Part shown: positions 34,601-43,745 of the stretch, one piece after another
Layout of the letters: every line of letters begins with the position of its first letter
Position numbering within the stretch: position 1 is the stretch's first letter
NCBI RefSeq assembly: GCF_900105585.1
Contig: NZ_FNRT01000002.1
Location: 1,240,001-1,304,000 of the forward strand
Length of the DNA: 64,000 nt
Reading direction: 5' to 3'
Origin: Nocardioides exalbidus
Lineage (GTDB): Bacteria; Actinomycetota; Actinomycetes; Propionibacteriales; Nocardioidaceae
Translations under genes and position numbers: made by a program
Notes under the pieces: model-generated
The model's database searches: none
The model's input: the letters and a program-made list of their open reading frames with translations, nothing else
Told to the model about the DNA's origin: nothing

Positions 34601-37472
34601 AGCCGTCCGGCATGATCGAGTTCCAGCGCTCCCACATCGTGGTGGCGCCCTTCTCGATCTCGTAGCCCCAGGACGGGTAGTCCTTGTGCATGAGCATCGT
34701 GTAGGCGAGGTCGTCGCGGCCGATGCTGCTGAGGGCGGGGAGCAGCCAGGGCGTGCCGAGGAACCCGGTGGTCAGGTGGTTGTTGCTCGCGGCGAGCTTG
34801 GCGACGAACTTGTCGGCCACCTTCTGGCGCAGGGCGGGGTCCGCGACCATGTCCATGCCGAGCGCCATGGCGTAGCCGGCCTGGCTGTTGCCCTGGACCG
34901 TGCCGTCCGGCTGCACGAACGCGGCGACGAACGCCTGGCGCACCGCCGTCGAGAGCGCGGCGTAGTCAGCGGCGTCGGCGTCCTCGCCGACCGCGGCGGC
35001 CATCTCCGAGAGCATCCGGGCGTCCTCGGCGTAGTACATCGTGCCGAGCACGCCGACGCCGGTCGGGTCGTCCAGGTTGAGCCAGTCCTCCCAGTGCCCG
35101 CGACCGGAGTCGATCAGGTCGGCGCCGGCGCTGGTGCGGACGAAGCCGAGGAACTTCTCCATCGCGGCGTAGTTCTCCCGCACGATGCGGCCGTCGCCCC
35201 ACGCCTTCCAGGTGGCGTACGGCACCGTGATGGCGGCGTCGGACCAGCCGAGGCCCGAGCCGAAGTCGCCGGCGTTGGGCACGACCGGGGCGATGCCCGG
35301 GACGTTGCCGTCGGTGTAGGCGGCGTCGCGCAGGTCGGTCATCCACTTGCCCAGGAACGACCGGGTGTCGCGCAGGTAGCTCGCCGTCGGCGCGAAGACG
35401 TTGATGTCGCCGGTCCAGCCGAGCCGCTCGTCGCGGGCAGGGGTGTCGGTCGGGATCGACAGGAAGTTGCCGCGCTGGCCCCACGAGATGTTGCTGACCA
35501 GCTGGTTGAGCATCGCGTCGGACGTCTCGAGGTCGCCGGTCGCGCGCAGGTCCGAGCCCCACACGACCCCGGTCACGTCGGCGAGCGCGGGCGCTGCCGT
35601 GGTGCCGGTGATCTCGAGGTAGCGGAACCCGTGCTGGGTGAACTTCGGCGTGTACGTCGCGGTCCCGGTGCTGGCGAAGGTGTAGAAGTCGGTGACCTTC
35701 GCCGAGCGCATGTTGGCGGTGTAGAGCGAGCCGTCGGGGTTGAGCTCCTCGCCGTAGCGGATCCGGACGGTCGTGCCGGCGCTGCCCTGCAGCCTCATCC
35801 GCGCGACGCCGACCATGTTCTGGCCGAGGTCGTAGATCTCGACGCCGGGCGCAGGCGTGGTGTGCTTCTTCGCGGCGATCTCCTCGGTCACCCGCACGGG
35901 CTCGTCGGGCTGCGGCACCAGGCGCGCGGTGGTGTTCGTCGCGCTCGTGACCTGGCCCCACGCGCCGTCGGCGAAGCCCGGCTCGTCCCAGCCGGTCTGC
36001 TCGGCGTTGGCGTCGTAGGTCTCGCCCTCGACGTTGTCGGCCTGCACGTAGGGGCCGAAGTGGCTCTTCCACGTGCTGTCGGTCGCGACGACCTGGGTCG
36101 ACCCGTCGGTGTAGTCGATGCGCAGCTGGGCGATCAGGCCGAGGTCGGAGCCGTAGTTGTTGAAGCCGAAGGACGCGATCTTGCCCTTCCACCACCCGTC
36201 GCCGAGCTCCGCGCCGAACGCGTTGGCGCCGCTGCGCACCTGGTCGGTCACGTCGTAGGTCTGGTGCTGGATGCGCTTGCGGTACTCGGTCCAGCCCGGC
36301 GCCAGGAACTGGTCGCCGACCTGCTCGCCGTTGAGCCGCATCTCGTAGACGCCGTGCGCCGAGGCGTACACGCGCGCCGACTCGATCGTCTTGCCGGGCT
36401 CGGTGGTGAACGACGTCCTGAGGAGGGGCTTGTTGGAGTCGGGCGAGCGGTAGAGGACGTCCTTGCGGTCGGCGACGCGGAGCCCGCCGGCGGTCAGGGT
36501 GCCGCCGTCGAACGGGTTGCCGTCGGAGAAGTCGGTGTCGAGGAGCACGTCGCCGTTCTTGCGGGTGACGGTCACCTTCTTGATGTCGGCGGCCTCGTTG
36601 ACGTTGCCGGCGTCGACGAAGTCCTGGCGGAAGCCGACGAACCCCTTGCTGAACGAGGTGTCGGTGCGCTGGTCGATCTGGGTGCCGTCGAGCAGGGTCG
36701 TGATGGTGCTGCCGTCGACGGTGACCGACAGGCGGTGCGTGCCGTCGAGCAGCTGGGCCGCGGTGATGCCGGGGATGAGCTTGTTGTCGAGGAGGGCGTA
36801 GCCGCCGTTCACGCGCTTGTGCGGGCGGAACCGCGGTGTGCCGTCCGCGACGGAGAGCTGCCACATGAGGGCGTTGCTGGTGTTGGCCGCGCGGATGAAC
36901 ACACCGACGGCCATGTCGGCGATGTCGAAGTCGATGTCGGCGGTGTAGTTGTCCCACCGGTCGACCTCGCCCGATGCGGACCGGCCGATCCAGTCGCCCT
37001 GCCAGTCGCCGGCGTCCAGCAGGCCGGTCTCGAAGGAGGCGGGCTCGCTCCACGCGGACGCCTCGTCGTCGCCGTTCCAGACCCGGACCTGCCAGGCGTA
37101 GCGGGTGCCCGACTCGAGGTCGGGGCCGCCGTAGGCGACGTCGACCTGCTGGTCGGACACGACCTTCCCGGTGTCCCACAGGGTGCTTCCGCCGAGGTCA
37201 CCCTCGCTCGCGGCGACGCGGACCTGGTAGGCCGACTGCACCGCGCCGCGGCCCGTCGACGTGGAGTGCCACGACAGGCTCGGGGCGTCGCCGGGGATGC
37301 CGATCGGGTCGACCCGGGCGTTGGTCTCGAGCCCGGTGACCGTCAGCGGGGTCGCCGCCGCGGCCGCCGTCGGCTCGTCGGCCGAGGCCGCGGTCGGCGC
37401 GAGGGCGCCGAGCCCCACGGTCAGCGCCAGCGAGCCGACGAGCAGGCGCGCGAGGTGGGGTGCACGGGACAT
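31662..37472 (-). CDS. Secreted multidomain GH78 alpha-L-rhamnosidase (about 1936 aa)
   Basis: Signal peptide MSRAPHLARLLVGSLALTVG followed by an Ala-rich cleavage site. Domain order: Ig-like N-terminal domain (VTGLETNARVDPIGIPGDAP), carbohydrate-binding or beta-sandwich domains, GH78 barrel with SIPTDTPARDERLGWTGDIN, then several Ig-like/invasin-like repeats, ending in a Ser/Arg-rich repeat. GH78 enzymes hydrolyse terminal alpha-L-rhamnose. The start ATG 37472 has GAAAGG about eight bases upstream; ATG 37496 overlaps the upstream stop and is an alternative. The much longer frame from 39344 only shadows the upstream gene. It lies 4 bases before the next rhamnosidase. Confidence 0.92.
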   Translation of the reverse strand: MSRAPHLARLLVGSLALTVGLGALAPTAASADEPTAAAAATPLTVTGLETNARVDPIGIPGDAPSLSWHSTSTGRGAVQSAYQVRVAASEGDLGGSTLWDTGKVVSDQQVDVAYGGPDLESGTRYAWQVRVWNGDDEASAWSEPASFETGLLDAGDWQGDWIGRSASGEVDRWDNYTADIDFDIADMAVGVFIRAANTSNALMWQLSVADGTPRFRPHKRVNGGYALLDNKLIPGITAAQLLDGTHRLSVTVDGSTITTLLDGTQIDQRTDTSFSKGFVGFRQDFVDAGNVNEAADIKKVTVTRKNGDVLLDTDFSDGNPFDGGTLTAGGLRVADRKDVLYRSPDSNKPLLRTSFTTEPGKTIESARVYASAHGVYEMRLNGEQVGDQFLAPGWTEYRKRIQHQTYDVTDQVRSGANAFGAELGDGWWKGKIASFGFNNYGSDLGLIAQLRIDYTDGSTQVVATDSTWKSHFGPYVQADNVEGETYDANAEQTGWDEPGFADGAWGQVTSATNTTARLVPQPDEPVRVTEEIAAKKHTTPAPGVEIYDLGQNMVGVARMRLQGSAGTTVRIRYGEELNPDGSLYTANMRSAKVTDFYTFASTGTATYTPKFTQHGFRYLEITGTTAAPALADVTGVVWGSDLRATGDLETSDAMLNQLVSNISWGQRGNFLSIPTDTPARDERLGWTGDINVFAPTASYLRDTRSFLGKWMTDLRDAAYTDGNVPGIAPVVPNAGDFGSGLGWSDAAITVPYATWKAWGDGRIVRENYAAMEKFLGFVRTSAGADLIDSGRGHWEDWLNLDDPTGVGVLGTMYYAEDARMLSEMAAAVGEDADAADYAALSTAVRQAFVAAFVQPDGTVQGNSQAGYAMALGMDMVADPALRQKVADKFVAKLAASNNHLTTGFLGTPWLLPALSSIGRDDLAYTMLMHKDYPSWGYEIEKGATTMWERWNSIMPDGSFGPVEMNSFNHYAYGAVGDWMYQNIGGITAVEAGYKVSRIAPVVGGGLTHGAGDLASAFGPISTDWALTDDGMTLAAQVPVGTTAEVVLPADNAYAVLEGGALLDDVEGVQSVVDDGDTVTVTVGSGSYDFDVVAGNSRLGSILEQLDALQAHVGVLADDGDLTAGDRGAMDGGIDAVRGHVSDALLAAVDSDGSASTTALRAARSELRDLRSWLASSSVAGPVKSSLDGSLGAIENSLVLALTTALGVTMTLPPVPGAVLPGGTISGTVDVTNDGSLPLTGITGTVSVDGLGDAPVAGGPVGAGTTLQLPVTVTVPEDAKPGGHDAALSLTYTAGDDTFTVEQSTADWATVTSGLTIGDPTTVVDGADRSEHATVSVPVTNTGSADVRAHAAVTLPQGWRSVPSSDTLVPAGATVTLAVPVVVPLDLVGGAVRAGVSVVRRGDVLASRDTSITVDLPRPPGADVLDHVDFGNTASESAHGIQASPSSGTSSEAGLSRRYSNSAVPGSWFSATIDVPAGQPFVLRGVETFDKAVTKDYDVYVDGVLVRAQLVPRTEGGQGIKVYDALIDHPSLVGNDGNVRIRFEFPADGSSQGDPSIADLWVLEVPDDTQSPDVSATVASGNQGSNGWYRSDVGVRVDTVDNRDDTPVAQTGLGAGWQDYVGPVTVTGEGEHELSYRATDAAGNASTTRTLTVGIDATAPSTQLSVTTDKGATGADRATLALAATDAVSGVATTRYRVDGGAWQVAGSAPVLVEGVGDHVVQYSSTDVAGNAEPVRQAVLSLAAAPPTNPGTPEVVTSVLAPQVSGTARIGQKLTATTGSWSTGGLQHAYQWLRDGSPIAGATSSSYAVGVADRGRRLSVRVTASKSGVTPASATSVATAPVRKASATVTAKVSRTKVRAGTRVSVTAKVTAPGVKATGKVRFVVDGKVVATVRLAKNGKASASLLVRRGTHKVVVRYLGSASVSKATSSRRIVKGV

Positions 37473-37492
37473 GCGGGTGCCTTTCGAGGGGT

Positions 37493-40400
37493 TCATCGGC
37501 GCACCACGATCTTCGTGGTGGCCCGGGTCGTCTGCTGCGAGCCGAGGTAGGTGACCGAGATCCGGTGGCGACCGCCCCGGCCGATCGGCACCCGGAGGGT
37601 GGTCGTGCCGCGCGAGGTGAGGCGTGCGACCCGGGTGCCGTCGACGCGGACCACCACCGTGCCCCGCACCTTCACCCCGATGGCCGACAGGGCGATCCGC
37701 AGCCGCGCGGAGCGGGCGGTCCGGTCGAGGACCTTCACCCTGAGCGTCGTCGTCGCCTTGCCGACCCGGTCGGTCTGCAGGGACGTCGCCGCGGCCCGCG
37801 AGGCGCCGGCGGTCGCGGTGACGCGCACCGAGATCCGGGCCTTCAGGTCGCGCTTCCCGATCCGGTAGGTCGCGCCGGTCGCGCCGGGGATCTGGTCGCC
37901 GTCGCGCAGCCACTGGTGGGTGACGGTGACGTCGGCCCGGCTCCACGAGCCGTCGGTGGCCCTCAGCCTCCTGCCGATCTCGGCGGTCCCCCTGACCTGC
38001 GGTGCGGCCAGCGCGACGAGCTGCTGGCTGCCGCCGTCGGTCGGGAGCGCGGCGACCTGCACGTGCTGCGCCGTCTCGGCGTTGCCGGCGACGTCGGTGG
38101 AGAACCACGCGACCTGGTGGGCGCCGCGGTCCGGCAGGACGACCGGGCCGGTGGCCTGCTGCCACTCGCCGTCGTCGACCTTCACCATCGTCGCGGCCAC
38201 GCCGCTCGTGGCGTCGGTCGCGGTGAGGCGCACCTGCGCGGCCGCGCTGCTGCTCGTCGGGGCGACCACCTCCGACACCGTCACCGGTGCCGTCCGGTCG
38301 ACCTTCACCTCGGTCGTCGCCGGCTCGCTGGCGTTGCCGGCCGCGTCCGTGGCGCGGTAGGTCACGGTGTGCTCGCCGTCGGCGGCCACCTCCACCGGGG
38401 CGACGTACGGCAGCCAGGTGGCGCCGTCCTGCACCTCGACCAGCGGCTGCTCGTCGAGGTCGTCGAGCGCGTCGACCTGCACCTGGACGGGACCGGTGAA
38501 CCAGCCGCCCTGGCCGGCCGTGCCCTGCAGGGTGGCGCCGACCGCCGGGGCCTCGGTGTCCTTCGTCGGGTCGGGGACGACCCAGAGGTCGGCCACGGAC
38601 GGGTCGTAGTCGGTGGCGTCGGTCGGGAACTCGATCTTGATGCGGGCCTTGCCGTCGGCTGTGGCGGCGAGGGCCGCCGGGGCGTCGACCAGGAGGTCGT
38701 GCGCGAGCCAGCCGAGGCCGCCCTGGGTGCGCGTGACGGAGTAGCGCCCGACCGGCACGTCGTCGACGTACAGGTTGAGCTCCTTGGTGCGCGCACCGTC
38801 GAAGGTCTCGATCATCCGGACGCCGAACGGCTGCCCGGCAGGCACGTCGACCAGCGCGGAGTACCACGAGCCCGGGAACTGCGAGTTGGCGTAGCGCCGG
38901 GTCAGCCCGGCCTCGCTGCTCGTGCCGCTGTCGGGGCCGGCCAGGACCTGGTGGGCGGTCTCGGAGGCGTTGTTGCCGAAGTCGACGTGGTCGGTCGCGC
39001 CGGCCGGCGGCGTGGTGAGGCTGACCGCCAGCGTCCCCTGGCCGCTCGCGAGCACCTGGTCGCCCTGGAGCATCCGCGCGCCGATCGCCTGGGTGCCGGC
39101 GACGACCCGGTGGGCCACCCGCACGCGGGTGGTGACCGTGCGGGTCTCCCCCGGCTCGAGGGTCAGGGTCGGACCCGCCGGCGGGGCCGGCCAGCCGTCG
39201 GGCACGGTCGCCCGCACCTGTCCGGTCTGCGGCTGGGTGCCGGCGTTGTGGAGGGTGACGTCGACCGGGACGAGCCGGCCGCGCGGGTCGGTCACCGCAC
39301 CGGTGACGCCCTCGACGGCGATCCCCGCGACGATCTCCGCCCACGTCGAGGTCTCGGTGACCTCGTAGGCCCGGCCTCCGCTCGTGAAGGCGAGCGTGAC
39401 CTCGACCTCGCGGTCGCCCAGGCGGGCGTCCTGCGGGACGGCGGCGTCGAAGGTGAGCTCGGCCGACGCCTCGGGCGCCAGCTCGCCGACGGTGAGGTCA
39501 CCGGTGATCTCGAGGTCGCCGGCGTCGACGGTGGCCGTGAGACCGGTGACCGGGACGCCACCCCAGTTGGTGACCACGATGCTGCCGGCCGCGTGCTCGC
39601 CGCGGACGACGGGCTCGGCGAGCGGGGCGAGCGTCAGCCACACGTCGCGCTCGGGGTCGGCCTCGGGCCGCACCTGGAAGTCGTACGACCCGGACCCGAC
39701 GACCACCTCGGCGACACCGTCGACGATCGCGACGCTCTCCACGCCGTCGGCGTCCGCGACGGGCGTGCCGCCCTCGAGGACCTCCTCGGCCGTGGTCGCC
39801 TCGCCCAGCGGGAGCCGGACGGTCGCGGTGCTGCCGACCGGGACCTCGGCGTGCAGCTCGAGGTTGCGGCCGCGCTTGCGCCAGTCGGAGGTGACCGGGC
39901 CGTAGGGGGTGTCGGTCGTCGCGCGGGCCGAGGCCATCTGCTCGGTCGTCGCCGGCGCGATGGTCACCTCGCGGTAGCCGTCCTCCTGCGAGGGCCGGAT
40001 GCCGGCGGCGTACTGGTAGAACCAGTCGTCGACCGTGCCGAGGAAGTAGTGGCCGAGCGAGCGGGCGTCGGTGGACCAGTGCTCCCACATCGTGGTGGCG
40101 CCGTTGTCGAGCATGAAGCCCCAGCTGGGGTACGACGTCTGCTCGGCGAGGCGGACCGCGACGTCGGCGTAGCCGTGCTCGGTCAGCACGGGCAGGAGGT
40201 ACTTGGTGCCGAGGGTGCCGGTGTCGAGGTGGTAGCCGCGCTGCTCGACGTCGGCGGCCAGCCGGGCCGCGACGGCGTCCTCGGTCTCCGCGTCGGGGGT
40301 CAGGCCGAAGGCGAGGGCCAGCACGTTGTGCACCTGGCGGTAGCGGTTGCCGTCCTGGCCCGCGCCGCTGTACTGGTCGCCGTCGAGGTAGGCGGCGTTG

Positions 40401-43009
40401 AAGGCGTCCTTGACGACGCCCGCGCGGGTGGCGAGCCGGGTGGCGTCGGCCGTCTTGCCGAGGTGCTCGGCGACGGTCGCCATCTGGTCGAGCATCAGGT
40501 AGAGGTACGCACTGCCCTCGACCCGCTGGTCCTCACCCGGGGCGTGGCCGCCGGCGGGGCTGCCCTCGGGGCTGACCCAGTCGCCGAGGCGGTTGCTGAT
40601 GACGAGCCCGTCGGCCTGGCGACGGCCGTACTCGAGGTCGACGTAGGCCAGCATGTTGTCGTAGAGCTCGGTCATCACGCGCTCGTCGCCGCCGTACTGG
40701 TACAGCCACCACGGGATCATCACGTAGGCCGCGTGCCACGGCTGCGACGGACCCCAGGCACCCCAGGTGCCGGAGCTCGGCGCGATCACCATCGGGGCGC
40801 CGTTGGCCTCGCGGGTCTCGTCGAGGTCGCGCATCCACTTGGCGAAGAGCTCGTGGGTGTCGAGGTTGCGCATGAACATCTCGGCACCGACCGCGGCGTC
40901 GCCGGTCCAGCCGTTCTTCTCGAACATCGGGGTGTCGGTCGGGATGCCGTGGATGTTGTTGTAGAGCGTGTTCACGACCGCCTGGTGGGTGCGGTTCATG
41001 ATGGAGCTGGAGCTCGCGAAGTCGCCCGTCTGCTCGGCGTCGGTGTGGAGCCACTCGGCGGTGAAGGCACTCAGCGGCGGCGCCTGGTCGCCCGGCCAGC
41101 CGGTGACCTCGACGTACTGGAAGCCCTGGTAGGAGAAGCGCGGCTCGAAGGTCTCCGCCGCGCCGGTGCCGGCCAGGGTGAAGGTGTCGGTCTGGAAGCC
41201 GAGCTGGAAGCCGCCGTTGTTGTCGAGGTTGACCCGGCCGTTGGCACGCAGCTTCTCGGCGTGCGCCACCGTGATCGTGCTGCCCGCCGGGCCCTGCGCG
41301 GTGACGCGGGTGCGGCCCGCGATGACCTGGGGGAACTTCAGGACGTAGACGCCGTCCTCGGGCTCGGTGATCGAGACCGGCTCGAGCTCGCGGGTGACCC
41401 GGATCGGCTGCTGGCGCTGGTTGACGAGCTCGCCCTTCGGGGCGTCGACCTCGGCGGCCGCGGCCCAGTCCGCGTCGTCGTACACCGCCGTGTCCCATCC
41501 GGGGACCTCGTAGCGGGCGTCGTAGCGCTCACCGGCGTAGAGGTCGTCGAGGCGGCGCGGGCCGCCCCGGGTGGTCCAGGTGTCGTCGGTGACGACGCGC
41601 TCGGTGGTGCCGTCGGCGTACTCCAGTGCCAGAACGCCGCGGGCGCGGGGCTCGCCGTGCCACGGCGGGCTCTGCCAGTTCCAGACGTTGCCGCCGAGCA
41701 TCCCGTAGAACCCGCGGCCGAGCTCCAGGCCGAGGACGTTGTCACCAGGGGCGAGCTGGTCGGTCACGTCGGTGCCGACGTACTGGACGGTGTCGTCGTA
41801 GTCGGTGAAGCCCGGGGACAGGGTGTCGTCGCTGATCCGCTCGCCGTTGAGGGTGACGTCGGCGTAGCCGCCGGCGGCGACGTAGTAGGTCGCGTGGGCG
41901 ACGGGCTTCGAGACCGAGAACTCCTTGCGGAGCAGCGGTGCCGGCTTGTCCGGCGCCTTGAGCAGCGTCTCGGCGGACGAGGTGAAGCGCAGCTCCTTGC
42001 CGACGAGCGTGCCGCCCTGGAAGGGGTTGCCGTCGGAGAAGTCGGTGGCGAGCAGCTTCTCGCCGTCGCCGGTGCGGGTGACGCGGACGCCGTGGACGGT
42101 GAACTGCTCGTTGGTGCCGGCGTTGGTGCTGGAGCGGAAGCCGACGGTGCCGCGCGAGAGGGTGCCGGTGCCGGCGACCTGGCGGTCGTCGACCTGGATG
42201 CCGTCGATCTTCGTGACCACGCGGGTGCTGTCGGTCGCGGTGCCGGGGCTGACGGTGACGCTGAGCGTGTGCACGCCCTGGCTGAGCTGGGCGGCGCTGA
42301 CCTGCGCCTGGATGTTCTTGTTCTCGAGGAGCGTGTAGCCCCCGTTGACCTTGCGGTGCGGTCGGAGCGCGGCGACGCCGTCGACGACCGAGACCTGCCA
42401 CATGAGGGCGTTGTTCGCACCGTTGGCGCGGAAGAGGGCGCCGAACGCGTGGCGCTGGATGGAGAAGTCGAACTCGGCGGTGTAGTCGGTCCATCCCTCC
42501 GCGGGGTCGGCCGGCGGCGGCGCGCCGATCCAGGCGGCGCCGTCCCAGTCGGCCTCGTCGACGAAGCCCGTGCGGAAGGAGCTGGACGCCACCGCAGTGC
42601 CGGCGTTGGTCACGACCGTGACGTCCCAGACGTAGCCGGTGGTCGAGGCGAGCGCGGGGCCGTCGTAGTCCACGTCGAAGGAGCGGTCGTCCTGGACGGT
42701 GCCGCTGTCCCAGGCGAGGTCGCCGTCGAGGCCCTCGGCCTCGGTCGCCACGCGGACCCGGTAGGACTCCTGCACGACGCCGCGGGCGGCCGACTGGATC
42801 ACCCAGCCGAAGCGCGGGTGGTCCAGGTCGATGCCGACCGGCTCGGCCTTCCGCTCCACCTCGAGGTCGGCGAGCGAGACGCCCTCGGCCGCGCCGGCGG
42901 GGGACGCTGTGCCGGCGAGGCCGATGCCGACGAGGCCGGCGGCCAGCACGGCCACCGTTGCTGCCAGGGCAGTGAAACGTTCACGAGCAGCACGACGATG
43001 ACGAGACAC
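37493..43009 (-). CDS. Secreted multidomain GH78 alpha-L-rhamnosidase (1838 aa)
   Basis: First gene of the rhamnosidase operon. The GTG at 43009 has GGAG five bases upstream; signal peptide begins MSRHRRAARERFTALAATVA and continues through VLAAGLVGIGLAGTA. The N-terminal domain (LEVERKAEPVGIDLDHPRFG) is Ig-like; the barrel motif is GIPTDTPMFEKNGWTGDAAV, retaining Asp, Glu and Asp of the GH78 site. Later domains resemble NEW3 and Ig-like repeats, with ATDAAGNASEPATTEVKVDR, and a basic beta-rich C-terminus. Sequence is clearly diverged from the other two, so a different linkage preference is likely. LacI-type sites lie 40 bases upstream and within the signal-peptide codons. Confidence 0.92.
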   Translation of the reverse strand: MSRHRRAARERFTALAATVAVLAAGLVGIGLAGTASPAGAAEGVSLADLEVERKAEPVGIDLDHPRFGWVIQSAARGVVQESYRVRVATEAEGLDGDLAWDSGTVQDDRSFDVDYDGPALASTTGYVWDVTVVTNAGTAVASSSFRTGFVDEADWDGAAWIGAPPPADPAEGWTDYTAEFDFSIQRHAFGALFRANGANNALMWQVSVVDGVAALRPHRKVNGGYTLLENKNIQAQVSAAQLSQGVHTLSVTVSPGTATDSTRVVTKIDGIQVDDRQVAGTGTLSRGTVGFRSSTNAGTNEQFTVHGVRVTRTGDGEKLLATDFSDGNPFQGGTLVGKELRFTSSAETLLKAPDKPAPLLRKEFSVSKPVAHATYYVAAGGYADVTLNGERISDDTLSPGFTDYDDTVQYVGTDVTDQLAPGDNVLGLELGRGFYGMLGGNVWNWQSPPWHGEPRARGVLALEYADGTTERVVTDDTWTTRGGPRRLDDLYAGERYDARYEVPGWDTAVYDDADWAAAAEVDAPKGELVNQRQQPIRVTRELEPVSITEPEDGVYVLKFPQVIAGRTRVTAQGPAGSTITVAHAEKLRANGRVNLDNNGGFQLGFQTDTFTLAGTGAAETFEPRFSYQGFQYVEVTGWPGDQAPPLSAFTAEWLHTDAEQTGDFASSSSIMNRTHQAVVNTLYNNIHGIPTDTPMFEKNGWTGDAAVGAEMFMRNLDTHELFAKWMRDLDETREANGAPMVIAPSSGTWGAWGPSQPWHAAYVMIPWWLYQYGGDERVMTELYDNMLAYVDLEYGRRQADGLVISNRLGDWVSPEGSPAGGHAPGEDQRVEGSAYLYLMLDQMATVAEHLGKTADATRLATRAGVVKDAFNAAYLDGDQYSGAGQDGNRYRQVHNVLALAFGLTPDAETEDAVAARLAADVEQRGYHLDTGTLGTKYLLPVLTEHGYADVAVRLAEQTSYPSWGFMLDNGATTMWEHWSTDARSLGHYFLGTVDDWFYQYAAGIRPSQEDGYREVTIAPATTEQMASARATTDTPYGPVTSDWRKRGRNLELHAEVPVGSTATVRLPLGEATTAEEVLEGGTPVADADGVESVAIVDGVAEVVVGSGSYDFQVRPEADPERDVWLTLAPLAEPVVRGEHAAGSIVVTNWGGVPVTGLTATVDAGDLEITGDLTVGELAPEASAELTFDAAVPQDARLGDREVEVTLAFTSGGRAYEVTETSTWAEIVAGIAVEGVTGAVTDPRGRLVPVDVTLHNAGTQPQTGQVRATVPDGWPAPPAGPTLTLEPGETRTVTTRVRVAHRVVAGTQAIGARMLQGDQVLASGQGTLAVSLTTPPAGATDHVDFGNNASETAHQVLAGPDSGTSSEAGLTRRYANSQFPGSWYSALVDVPAGQPFGVRMIETFDGARTKELNLYVDDVPVGRYSVTRTQGGLGWLAHDLLVDAPAALAATADGKARIKIEFPTDATDYDPSVADLWVVPDPTKDTEAPAVGATLQGTAGQGGWFTGPVQVQVDALDDLDEQPLVEVQDGATWLPYVAPVEVAADGEHTVTYRATDAAGNASEPATTEVKVDRTAPVTVSEVVAPTSSSAAAQVRLTATDATSGVAATMVKVDDGEWQQATGPVVLPDRGAHQVAWFSTDVAGNAETAQHVQVAALPTDGGSQQLVALAAPQVRGTAEIGRRLRATDGSWSRADVTVTHQWLRDGDQIPGATGATYRIGKRDLKARISVRVTATAGASRAAATSLQTDRVGKATTTLRVKVLDRTARSARLRIALSAIGVKVRGTVVVRVDGTRVARLTSRGTTTLRVPIGRGGRHRISVTYLGSQQTTRATTKIVVRR
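42972..42984. promoter_or_regulatory. Second LacI-type site inside the start of the first rhamnosidase gene
   Basis: GTGAAACGTTCAC shares TGAAACGTTC with the upstream site at 43048. It is 25 bases within the coding region, where a bound repressor could block elongation. Similarity alone supports it. Confidence 0.4.
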
Positions 43010-43047
43010 AGGAACTCCAGACTCTCCGAGTGAGGCACGGAACGCAG

Positions 43048-43061
43048 TTTGAAACGTTCCA
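43048..43061. promoter_or_regulatory. LacI-type operator upstream of the rhamnosidase operon
   Basis: TTTGAAACGTTCCA matches the site at 56298-56311 (TTTGAAAGGTTTCA) in 12 of 14 positions. The latter is in the divergent spacer next to the LacI regulator of the rhamnose operon. This links the two transcription units. Confidence 0.55.
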
Positions 43062-43148
43062 GCGCGAGCACCGTAGAACTGGCGTGACCACGGTCACAAG
43101 AGTCGAAGGTCGAATGACCGGAACTGGCCACCACCCAGCGGTCGGGCT

Positions 43149-43745
43149 TCAGCTCACGAGGAGCACGTGGAGGGTGCGGGGGCCGTGGACGCCCTCGACG
43201 CGGTCGAGCTCGATGTCGCTCGTCGCCGAGGGTCCGCTGATCCAGGTCAGCGGCCGGGCCGGGTCGAGGAGGGCGATCGCGTCGGGCACGTCGGCCACGA
43301 CCTGGCCCGCGTCGACGATGCAGACGTGCAGGTCGGGCACGAGGCTGATCGCCCGCCGGCCCTGGTCGGGCTGGTGGTCCAGCACGATCGTGCCGGTCTC
43401 GGCGATGCCGACGGCGGCCCGGGTGACCACCGCGTCGATCGCGTCGAGCTCGGCGGCCGAGAGGCCACCTGTGGAGGGGTCGTCGACGACTGCTCCGGCC
43501 ACCTCGAGCCCGAGACCGGGAGGTACGACCGCGCGCGCCCCGCCCAGCGCCGCAGCGACGGCCTCCTCGAGCCCGGTCCGGGTGCAACGGGTGACGACGG
43601 CCCGGTAGTCGGCGACGCGCTCGTCGAAGAGCGCGACGAGGTCGCCGCGGTCCGGCGCCCGCGGTGCGGCGGGCACGGAGACGGCCGGTGACACGTCGGC
43701 GAGGGCCGCACGGACACGGCCGAGGATGTCGTCGCGGGCGCTCAT
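43149..43745 (-). CDS. lutC: Lactate utilization protein LutC (LUD domain)
   Basis: LutC, 198 aa, third component of the LutABC complex that oxidises L-lactate to pyruvate. The LUD domain includes VAVADYRAVVTRCTRTGLEE-like sequence (here ERVADYRAVVTRCTRTG), GIAETGTIVLDHQPDQGRRA, and ISGPSATSDIELDRVEGVHG near the end, which is the family hallmark. The ATG at 43745 overlaps the lutB stop (ATGA). A longer frame extends upstream but only shadows lutB. It ends 139 bases before the first rhamnosidase gene on the same strand. Confidence 0.94.
   Translation of the reverse strand: MSARDDILGRVRAALADVSPAVSVPAAPRAPDRGDLVALFDERVADYRAVVTRCTRTGLEEAVAAALGGARAVVPPGLGLEVAGAVVDDPSTGGLSAAELDAIDAVVTRAAVGIAETGTIVLDHQPDQGRRAISLVPDLHVCIVDAGQVVADVPDAIALLDPARPLTWISGPSATSDIELDRVEGVHGPRTLHVLLVS

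Noticed and set aside
31458..37550. A 2030-aa open frame on the + strand opposite a rhamnosidase gene
   Set aside because: It is repetitive in Arg/Gly/Val/Asp with no family motif, and mirrors the third codon position of the GC-rich rhamnosidase on the other strand. The same holds for the 37460-43033 frame and other long antisense frames.
37473..39344. Upstream extension of the second rhamnosidase frame to position 39344
   Set aside because: The extra part overlaps the first rhamnosidase gene in another frame and is Arg/Pro-rich nonsense. A good signal peptide and ribosome binding site occur at 37472.
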